Shown: positions 57,216 through 64,000 of the stretch, piece after piece | Layout: each line of letters starts with the position of its first letter | How positions within the stretch are numbered: position 1 is the stretch's first letter | Source: Hansfordia pulvinata | Lineage: Eukaryota > Ascomycota > Sordariomycetes > Xylariales | Length of the DNA: 64,000 nt | Direction of reading: 5' to 3' | NCBI GenBank assembly: GCA_006538405.1 | Contig: BJKQ01000004.1 | Span: 2,790,001 to 2,854,000 of the forward strand | Program-made: the position numbers and the translations under genes | Notes under the pieces: generated by a model | Told to the model about the DNA's origin: nothing | Seen by the model: only the letters and a program-made list of their open reading frames with translations | Databases searched by the model: none

Positions 57216-58145
57216 ATGATGGACGCCACCAAAGCCGCCATGCGCCGGTGCTGGACCCCGAGCCCCTACTCGCTGGAGATTCGGCCTTCATTCCGGCGGT
57301 GGCTGGAGCTCAGCATCCTGGACGTTGCCGTCTTCCTGGCGCTGGGGATCGCGGGCATCATGATCTCGCAGCAGCAGCCCGTGACGACGCACTGGTTCCC
57401 TCTCGCCAACCCCTCCCCTAGCCTGTCGTACCCGTACCAGACGCAGATGATCCCGAGCTGGGCGGCGGGCCTGGTGGCGGTCCTGTTGCCGCTGGTGGTC
57501 TTCTTGGTGTCCCAGATCTGGATCCGGAGCTTCTGGGACCTGAACAACGCCGTGTTCGGGCTGATCTGGGCGGTGCTCCCGTCGTCGGTGCTGCAGGTCA
57601 CGCTGAATGTGCTGTTCGGGGGGCTGAGGCCGCACTTCTACGCCGTGTGCAAGCCGGACGCGGCCGCCGTGGTCGCTTCGAGGGCCAGCACGGCCGCCGT
57701 CCCGCCCATGTACACGGTCAGCGTGTGCACGGGGGCGGGCGACGTGCTGAAGAACGCGCAGATGAGCTTCCCCAGCGGGCACTCGACGACCATGACGGCC
57801 GGCATGCTCTACCTGACGCTGTACCTCAACGGCAAGCTCAAGCTGCTGGGGGGCGGGCGGCAGGCGCACGCGCTGGCGTTGGCGGTGCTGGCGCCGCTGC
57901 CGCTGGCGCTGGCGGCGTGCGTGATGCTCAGCCTCGTCGTCGCGGACCGGTCGCACCACTGGTACGACGTGGTTTGCGGGGCGGCGCTGGGGGCCACGTT
58001 CGCCTGCGCGGCGTACCGGCACGAGTACGCGGCGCTCTGGGCGGCGGAGGCGAACCACGTCCCGCTCAGCCGGGAGGCGTGGGTCCGGGTCCGGGAGGGC
58101 GAGGCGTGCGAGGGGATGGGCATGTGCATTGCCAAGATGGAGTGA
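57216..58145 (+). CDS. PAP2-superfamily membrane lipid phosphatase, divergent
   Basis: A single-exon gene of 309 residues. ATG 57216 is followed at once by a second ATG (57219). There are about six hydrophobic segments. Motif 1 of the family (K-x6-RP) is present as N-VLFGGL-RPHF, with Asn in place of Lys. Motif 2 is intact (FPSGHSTTM, general-acid His). Motif 3 (SR-x5-H-x3-D) is read as SLVVADRSHHWYD, keeping the nucleophile-region His and Asp but lacking the usual Arg after Ser and having one extra residue. A PAP2 fold is clear and the enzyme would dephosphorylate lipids such as phosphatidate or diacylglycerol pyrophosphate, but loss of two phosphate-binding positions makes activity uncertain. 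The C-terminal tail has two cysteines (GEACEGMGMCIAKME). Confidence 0.83.
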   Translation: MMDATKAAMRRCWTPSPYSLEIRPSFRRWLELSILDVAVFLALGIAGIMISQQQPVTTHWFPLANPSPSLSYPYQTQMIPSWAAGLVAVLLPLVVFLVSQIWIRSFWDLNNAVFGLIWAVLPSSVLQVTLNVLFGGLRPHFYAVCKPDAAAVVASRASTAAVPPMYTVSVCTGAGDVLKNAQMSFPSGHSTTMTAGMLYLTLYLNGKLKLLGGGRQAHALALAVLAPLPLALAACVMLSLVVADRSHHWYDVVCGAALGATFACAAYRHEYAALWAAEANHVPLSREAWVRVREGEACEGMGMCIAKME

Positions 58146-59560
58146 TGGCAAGCTCGAGGCCGTTTTCTCTTTCTTTTTCTTTCCGTTTTTTTCCTTTGCG
58201 ATTCTCGTCTTGCCTTCCGCCAGGCAGCCGCGAGGGGTGTGCAGGGCATCCATCCTACCGTCCTCGCTGGGTATGACCGATCGGGGCCGGTCTGGCTTCG
58301 GTAGGATCTTCTCGCACCATGGCGCCACCGCGAGGGATTTGGCCAACGCCACGGCGGATGTTAGGTACTTACGCGTGGGTGCCAACGCTTTCTTACCAGT
58401 CGTATTCTTCATCTCTTCTCTTTGTATCTTCTTTATCCGTACCTTCGCCATCTTCGGCCCCGGCAAGAGCAGAGCTGAGAACATGGGGGGCGCCGAGGCG
58501 GGGTTGCGCGCAGGGGTTGGGGGGGAACGGGTGCGATGCGTGTCTTGTCTTCACACCGCAACAGCTTTCAAGGCCAGTAATCCTACAGACGGAGTCTTTT
58601 GTGTGGCGAGAGAAGAAAAAGCCGGCGTCGTTGTGAGCGAGGGCATCGCACCGTGGACCAACAGTGGCTTTGCGGCTCGCCGTGCCCGTTCCTTCTGGGT
58701 TGTCTCGAAACATCGGGCCGACTCTGCCATTATTTTTTGAACTGAACGAGGGCCCTTGCAGAGGCGAAAGCAAAGGCGCCGATGTGGTGGTCGCCGACTC
58801 CTCGGCAAGCCGAGCCGCCGTGGACCCCGAAGAGTGCACGACCACTGGCCCGGGACACGGGTTTTGAGAGATAGATGTCGCCTACCTGGCGCATCAGGTT
58901 CCCGTCAAGTCCGGATGCCTTCGAGAAACGACTAGGAGGTAGGGATCCCTTGCTTAGGTGAGAAGCCCTCCCGCCCGTCCCCTTTTTTGGCCTGGCAGCT
59001 TTCTCGGCATGTAGTCGAAAATAGGCTTTCCGCCACCCATCACGCCTTTCTTGAGTCTTGTAGAGGCATGTTCTTTCGCCTCCCCCCGCCCCTTTCTGAT
59101 TGGTGCCTTGCTTTGGAATCAATCCCCAGGCCGCACGCGCGCGTGTGTGTGAGAGATGGTGAGCGGCCGCCCCGAGTGGCCCGAGATGTATAAGACGTCG
59201 CAAGCGCCTCGTTTCGCATCGTCGCGCCTATTGTGTGCTTGAGTTGAAGAGTTGATAAGGCGCTTACCCTTGAAACACCGGCTCCATATCTGAGTCAGCA
59301 GCGCTCCTTCGAACCCGACACACACACATATATTAGTATTCACACATACACAGGCAAACCCCATCGACATCGCTCATCATCTCTTTTGCCGCCAACAAGA
59401 AAGAAGAAAGAAAGTTAGGCGGTTTTCTCTCGACACAAGAAGAGGTATATATACTACATATACGTCTACTTACACATTAGACACAGTCACCGAAACAGCA
59501 ACGAGAAAAAGAACAGAAAAAAGGAAAAAAAGGAGGAAAGGAAAAAGAAAATTAGAAACG
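58146..59560. other. Spacer, no supported gene
   Basis: A T-rich 3' flank of the PAP2 gene is followed by about 1 kb without a gene. From 59,390 the sequence is A/G-rich (AAGAAAGAAAG-type) and likely forms the leader of the secreted gene at 59561; an ACACACAC run lies near 59,320-59,350. Confidence 0.5.
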
Positions 59561-60445
59561 ATGCGATCGCCCCAGCTGCTCGCCCTCGCGGGTTTCCTGG
59601 GCGCCGTCCTGGGCGCCCCGTCCCCGTCCCCGTCCCCGGCCCCGATGGGCATCCCGGTCCTCAGACGCATGGGCGTCAAGTCAAACGGGGAGTACGACAT
59701 GCCGGGCCTCTTCAAGGGGAAGGCGCAGATGGTCGGGTACGTCCCCGTGACGACAACGTACCTCGAGCAGGCTCTGGAGAAACGGAACGCCGAGGAGCTG
59801 GGCGGCGGGAAGCTGGTGGAGCTGGCGCTGAGCCGGGCGCCGTCGCTGGAGACGGCGCTGCAGAACGGGGACCTGGGGTGGGCCAGCCGGAACGTGCGCT
59901 TCCTGGGGCCCGGGTCGCTGATCGCGCGGACAAGGTGGTACGAGCAGCTCGGTCAGGTCCCCGGGCTGGAGGACGTGGTCCCGGTGGACGCGGTGACGTG
60001 CGCGCTGATCGCGGTGGGCGGCGGCGGCGACGCGGGCAAGAACTTGTTCGTCGACAAGGCGCCCAAGGCCAAGGTCAAGGCGCAGGGGACGCTGCGCGGC
60101 GACAGCGACCTGTGGATGGACACGGTGGCCCAGGTGGGCGGGCTGTACACCAAGTGGCCGGCCGCCTCGGCCAGCGAGCACGTGGTCAAGATGGCCCGGA
60201 CGCCCGAGAGCGAGGAGCTCCTGCCCGGGTCGAAGGAGGGCGGTGACGGGGACAAGGACCTGCTCGTGGCGATCCCGTGGGGCCTGGCGGCCGACCAGGA
60301 CGAGGACGAGGACGAGCGGCTCGACCTGCGCCTCCACTGCCCCGGGCCCGAGGGCAGCGACGCCGACTACGAGTACTTCAAGACGGACGACCCCGTGGAC
60401 GTGTCCCGGTGGAAGAGCGTCGAGGGTGAGTTGGGCACTCTCTAA
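59561..60445 (+). CDS. Secreted orphan protein
   Basis: A single-exon gene of 294 residues with strongly GC-biased codons. The signal peptide is MRSPQLLALAGFLGAVLGA, followed by a Pro-Ser repeat (PSPSPSPAP) encoded by a CCGTCC repeat. The mature protein includes NGEYDMPGLFKGKAQMVGYV, RNVRFLGPGSLIARTRWYEQ and LWMDTVAQVGGLYTKWPAAS. An acidic run (DQDEDEDERLDLRLHC) precedes a C-terminal tail ending SRWKSVEGELGTL. There are two cysteines (VTCALIAV and LHCPGP). No known domain was recognised; secretion is the only property I can support. A 22-base G run begins five bases after the stop codon. Confidence 0.7.
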   Translation: MRSPQLLALAGFLGAVLGAPSPSPSPAPMGIPVLRRMGVKSNGEYDMPGLFKGKAQMVGYVPVTTTYLEQALEKRNAEELGGGKLVELALSRAPSLETALQNGDLGWASRNVRFLGPGSLIARTRWYEQLGQVPGLEDVVPVDAVTCALIAVGGGGDAGKNLFVDKAPKAKVKAQGTLRGDSDLWMDTVAQVGGLYTKWPAASASEHVVKMARTPESEELLPGSKEGGDGDKDLLVAIPWGLAADQDEDEDERLDLRLHCPGPEGSDADYEYFKTDDPVDVSRWKSVEGELGTL

Positions 60446-60449
60446 GAAA

Positions 60450-60471
60450 GGGGGGGGGGGGGGGGGGGGGG
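60450..60471. repeat. Poly(G) run of 22
   Basis: An uninterrupted G homopolymer directly 3' of the secreted gene's stop codon; it would lie in the mRNA 3' untranslated region. Confidence 0.85.
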
Positions 60472-61519
60472 CACAGGTTTGGGATTCGAGACGCGGTCAA
60501 ATTTGTGAGGCGGGAGGGGGAGGGGGGATTGTTTCAACGATAATTGTATATGATTTACTTTATGTGTATCTTTATCTTTTGTGTGTATAGCTGTAACGGC
60601 CAATATGAGCACATATATCTCACCGTCTGCGTCGCCGTCGTCGTCGTCGTCGTCGTCATCGTCGTCGAGTGTCTTGTTGTCAGAACCGGGGAACGCTGGG
60701 ATCTTTGTGGCGCGTTGTGGTGAACAGCTGCTGTTTTATCGTCATTCGCTTTCTGGAGCAGTGCTGAATGCAATGTGCCCATTAATATTGAATGGTTCGT
60801 TGACCTTTCGCCGTTCTATCTACCTATATACATTGGAAGATGTGGGCGACTAGGTACTGCGATATTACGAGAGAGAATTAAAAGAAAGAGAAGATCACCT
60901 CTGCAATCACATGCTCTTCACGAAAAACCCGTCCGTTCGGGATTTCCCCGGAACCCGGCTGCGTGGTGTCGTCTGTCTGTCTTGGACTGAGCAGTGGGTA
61001 GTAAAGAGGAAGAGTACCCCTTTCAGAGAGGGGGGAGCAGTGATGGAATAGCTAATACGACCACTTAATACGGATAACTACCTATAGCTAGGGGCTTGGA
61101 GAAGAAGGGAGATTCTCGTACTGGCCCCGACGGCGGCAGCTGATGAAGCGAGGAAGGAGAGAGAGAGAGTGTGTGTGTGTGTGTCTCGTGAGTGTATCTG
61201 TGTGTGCAGCTGGGGGCCTGGGCCGTCAATAGCGCGTGGTTGGTTCCGTTCGAGAGTGCGGCACTAATAAGTTGGTCCCCGAAAGCACGCGATAGCCGTA
61301 CGAGTAGTCCCCTGACGGAGCAGACCTGGAATGGGACGGGAGAACGGCAATCTCCGCGGACTGTACGAATAGCCCCCCGCCTGGTCTCGCTTCCTTGACT
61401 GGCTGCCGTTCTTCCACCCCCTTCGTCTTGATCTCGTGAGAGGAAGGCGAGGCTGCTGTGTGAATAGACGGGATGCTGCGTCGTGGAAGAGAATCTGCTG
61501 GCATTCAACCGTGGACGCG

Positions 61520-61523
<4 letters not shown>

Positions 61524-61552
<29 letters not shown>
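61524..61552. repeat. (TC)n microsatellite
   Basis: About 14 TC units, non-coding. Confidence 0.9.
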
Positions 61553-61555
<3 letters not shown>

Positions 61556-62316
61556 ATGAACCGACTCAAGAGAGCATGTGGCGCGTCGACGAGAGAAAGG
61601 GAGAAAGAAGAGAGAGAGAAAGACAGAGGTCGTGAGAGGGCAGTCCTGGCTTGGCTGTTGTGAGTTTAGACCCGACCGAGTGGGCTCTTTTGGCTTTGCT
61701 TTTTGCCCAGCGAGATCGGCACCAACTGTGTGGTCGGGCAGTCCGTCCCACGTTTTATTGAGCGGGCTGCCTCCAGCCCTACCGTACACAGTAATGCCGT
61801 ACACAGTGATACGAGTACAGTGGTGATACGGACTCGCATGGTCTGCCAAAGAAAGAGAACGTGGGGCGTAGCGGCGGCCCCCAACGTGGTCGCCCCGTGG
61901 AAGCCATCAAGATCGTTCCTGCGTGGGTCGCCGCGTGCGTCTACGGCTACGGCTACGACCATCGTGCCTGTGCCTCGTCGGTCTCGGTCGAGATGGCCGT
62001 GCTCGGTCGAGATACTCGAACCCGAATAGGGTGCTTTGTGGCTGTTCGGTCCCATTGTTGGCCACCCCCTCTTATCAACGGCTCTCTCAGGGGTATCCGG
62101 AAACGGGTATAGCTCTACTTACAGAACGGTCCCTCCCAGTCTCCCATTCCGTAATCTGAAGATGACCATCACCAGAAAGAAGGGCTGTGATGGGTGATGG
62201 ACACGCACATTCACACTTCACACACGAGTGTGGCGAGCCAAGTGCTGGGCCCGGATGACCCACGGAGCTAACAAAATAGGGGCCAATTTAGGTCGTTATT
62301 AGAGCCGGCAATGATT

Positions 62317-62345
62317 ATGATGATGATGATGATGGTGATGGTGAT
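62317..62345. repeat. TGA/TGG trinucleotide repeat
   Basis: About eight units, mostly TGA, becoming TGG TGA near the end; non-coding. Confidence 0.8.
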
Positions 62346-62410
62346 TCGCTCGCCCGTCACGCCCGACGCTCGATTCCCAGAGCGGCTACCCTCCTTTTCC
62401 TAGCTCCGGG

Positions 62411-62452
62411 TCGAGTCGAGTCGAGTCGAGTCGAGTCGAGTCGAGTCGAGTC
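62411..62452. repeat. (TCGAG)8 pentanucleotide repeat
   Basis: Eight near-perfect tandem TCGAG units in non-coding DNA about 400 bp upstream of the right-edge gene. Confidence 0.9.
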
Positions 62453-62744
62453 TCGCGTACGTGCGAGCGTGCCCGCGTCGCCGTACGGAGCAAGAACCTG
62501 ATCCGATTAATACGCCGTTCTCATCAGTGTAGTTACTCTGTACCCACGAGTACCTTACATACCCGTTCGTTCTCCGTACCCAAGGTACCCAAGAACCTCG
62601 TCGACTTGCTGGACTGACCTTCCAGAAATTCCCACCACACCATTCTCACCATTCCACCGCGCGCATCGGCTTGCTCGCCAGACACAACGAGACAAAAGAA
62701 CGGCAGCCCTCTCTCTCCTCCGCCAGGGCACTCCTCTTCCCCTC

Positions 62745-62770
62745 CGCACCGCACCGCACCGCACCGCACC
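62745..62770. repeat. (CGCAC)5 pentanucleotide repeat
   Basis: About five CGCAC units about 80 bp upstream of the right-edge gene's ATG, probably in its leader. Confidence 0.85.
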
Positions 62771-62852
62771 CCTCAGCACTGCGCCATGGCGCAGAGGCCG
62801 TCGTGACAGCGCTGGCTGCTCGGTCGATCCCCTCCCAACCCCCGCCCCCACA

Positions 62853-63884
62853 ATGGATCACCACTTCAACATGTCCGTCCACCCGGGCGACCGCGGCGGC
62901 GGCGGCGGCGGCCCCGTATCGGTATCGACGAGGAAGGGGTTCCAGGCCAAGAAGGAGAGGCACGGCCCGCCGAGCTTGGTTAACAACTCGGCCGAGTCCA
63001 TGCCGGGCCTCAAGCCGCCGCGGACCATTGCGCAGCGCCCCAAGCAGCCACCAACAGCGGCGGCCACGGCGGCGTCTTGTCGTCCGGCTGATACGATGAA
63101 GACGACGACGACGACGACGACGACGACGACAAAAAAGAAGAAGAAGAAGAAGAGCAGCAGCAGCAGCAGCAAGAAGGAGAAACCGACCAAGACCCCGCCG
63201 GGCGCCTCCTGGCCCCGACTCTCGCCCGCCCCGCGGGACCCGGACCAGGATAGGGGCAGACACCACCCTGACGATAACGACGATAGACACGACAGACACG
63301 ACGACAGACGCGACGACGATGGCATGGCGGTGGGACACCCGGCGTGGTACGAGCAGCACCCGGAGGTGGCGCTGCCGGCAGAAGAGGAGGAGGAGGAGGA
63401 GGAGAGCAACAGCACCAGCCCCAGCGGCGACGGCGGGGAGCGGCCGCTGCGGGTGCTGGCGAACCTGGCGGCGCTGCTGCCGCCGCTGGACGAGGCGCAG
63501 CTGGGGCCCATGCCGCCGTCGCTGGCCCGGCGCGCGCCGCGCCTCTTCGGCCTGTCCATCGCCATCGGGTCCGGGCTGGGCTACCCGGTCGAGCGGTCGG
63601 GGCTGGTCGTGGCGCCGGCCAACCCTTTCCGCCTGCGCGACCGCGTCGAGTACACCATCGCCTCGCCCCCCATCACCGCCGCCGTCGTCATGATCGGCGC
63701 CCTCTACGAGGCCCTGCTGCGCGGGCGCACCGACTCCCCCGCCGTCGCCCGCCTCGTCGCCGCCGTCTGCCGTGCCGTCAACGGGAGCCTCAGCGCCGGC
63801 GCCTCCAGCGAGCACGTCCGCGACGTCCTGGTGTTTGTCATAGCCTGCCTGGCCAGTCTGGCTGTGAGTGCTTTTGTGTTCCTC

Positions 63885-63920
<36 letters not shown>

Positions 63921-64000
63921 TTTTCCTTCCCTCCTTTTTTCTTTTTTTCCCCTTGCTTTCTTTTCATCTCTCTCCCCCTATTCTCTCTCTTGTGGGTTCA
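62853..64000 (+). CDS. Orphan protein with Lys/Ser/Thr repeats, 3' partial
   Basis: ATG 62853 opens a frame that stays open to the window end; exon 1 probably ends at 63863, where GCT is followed by GTGAGT, a strong donor in phase 0 (337 codons). The N-terminus includes a Gly run, then STRKGFQAKKERHGPPSLVN and SMPGLKPPRTIAQRPKQPP, a basic, Pro-rich segment. ACG, AAG and CAG repeats then encode Thr, Lys and Ser runs (about residues 83-106). A His/Asp/Arg-rich stretch follows. From about residue 155 the protein looks folded: HPAWYEQHPEVALP, PLRVLANLAALLPPLDEAQL, LFGLSIAIGSGLGYPVERSG and a hydrophobic VFVIACLASLA just before the intron, possibly membrane-embedded. I do not recognise the family. 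The remainder of the window is inside its first intron, which holds a TTTC repeat. Confidence 0.7.
63101..63171. repeat. Three adjoining coding trinucleotide repeats
   Basis: GAC/ACG units (63101-63130), AAG units (63131-63152) and CAG units (63154-63171) stand side by side inside the right-edge gene and encode Thr, Lys and Ser runs. Confidence 0.85.
63887..63920. repeat. (TTTC)8 microsatellite in intron
   Basis: About eight TTTC units shortly after the GTGAGT donor of the right-edge gene; a long polypyrimidine run follows. Confidence 0.85.

Larger units (their letters stand above)
60446..62852. other. Spacer rich in microsatellites
   Basis: 2.4 kb without a supported gene. It contains G22 (60450-60471), a GTC run near 60,630-60,670, GA/GT runs (61159-61184), a TC run (61524-61552), two TACGAGTA octamers (61299, 61811), TGA repeats (62317-62345), eight TCGAG units (62411-62452) and CGCAC units (62745-62770). 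Confidence 0.6.

Noticed and set aside
57288..58484. 398-codon minus-strand open frame across the PAP2 gene
   Set aside because: Shadow of GC-rich codons; the plus-strand PAP2 motifs are decisive.
6750..62560. Heptamer TACCTTA/TAAGGTA as a second enriched motif
   Set aside because: About a dozen copies were noticed against roughly eight expected for a heptamer on both strands, so the excess is too small to claim by eye.
62646..63815. 389-codon minus-strand open frame at the right edge
   Set aside because: It is antisense to the right-edge gene; the plus strand has a good ATG, natural composition and a GTGAGT donor, while the minus frame is made of Arg/Gly/Leu repeats from the same microsatellites.
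1..64000. tRNA, 5S rRNA, transposon or CRISPR features
   Set aside because: GGTTCGA-like strings (for example near 42551, 45740 and 62010, reverse strand) lack a matching T-arm stem and A box; no transposase, reverse transcriptase, long terminal repeats or spaced direct repeats were seen.

Overview
The window is nuclear DNA of a filamentous ascomycete, most likely a Sordariomycete (order not resolved; Hypocreales or Glomerellales would both fit). The evidence is short introns of about 50-190 nt with GTRNGT donors, CTRAY branch points and YAG acceptors, monocistronic genes on both strands, long gene-poor spacers with many microsatellites, and recognisable fungal proteins (Byr4/Bfa1, XRCC4/Lif1, Pdc1/Edc4, mS33, the 78-kDa subunit of complex I). 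No bacterial operon, CRISPR array, rRNA, convincing tRNA or intact transposon was seen.

Layout: 1-2.2 kb has no supported gene. 2.2-17.4 kb holds an orphan His/Ser/Asn-rich protein (-), a cutinase-like esterase (-), a Rnt1-like RNase III (-) divergent from mitoribosomal mS33 (+), a KPWE-motif peroxin-39-like protein (-) divergent from a mitochondrial Ptc5-type PP2C (+), a broken STAND/NLR-like gene (+) and two small orphan genes (-), one of them secreted. 19.3-27.2 kb holds byr4 (-), divergent from an XRCC4-type NHEJ factor (+). 27.8-31.7 kb holds a small cysteine-rich secreted protein (-) and SelO (+). 35.6-47.5 kb holds a polytopic membrane protein (+), a secreted orphan (+), the complex I 78-kDa subunit (-) and a small membrane protein (-). 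51.6-64 kb holds Pdc1/Edc4 (+), a divergent PAP2 phosphatase (+), a secreted orphan (+) and a gene running off the right edge (+).

The genes are mostly independent housekeeping functions: mitochondria (mS33, Ptc5, SelO, complex I), peroxisomal import, RNA processing and decapping (RNase III, Edc4), cytokinesis timing (Byr4) and DNA end joining (XRCC4). Scattered between them are five secreted or probably secreted proteins (a cutinase-like enzyme and four orphans) of the type often found among plant- or host-associated fungi.

Three observations cut across genes. First, at least five coding regions or positions are broken by a single missing base, always in a run of G/C; three of these are in one conserved complex I gene. 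This points to homopolymer under-calling in the assembly rather than biology. Second, the octamer TACGAGTA/TACTCGTA occurs 22 times by my count, 21 of them outside coding sequence, against about 2 expected. Third, several introns are stop-free and a multiple of three in length, so their retention would insert residues without breaking the frame.
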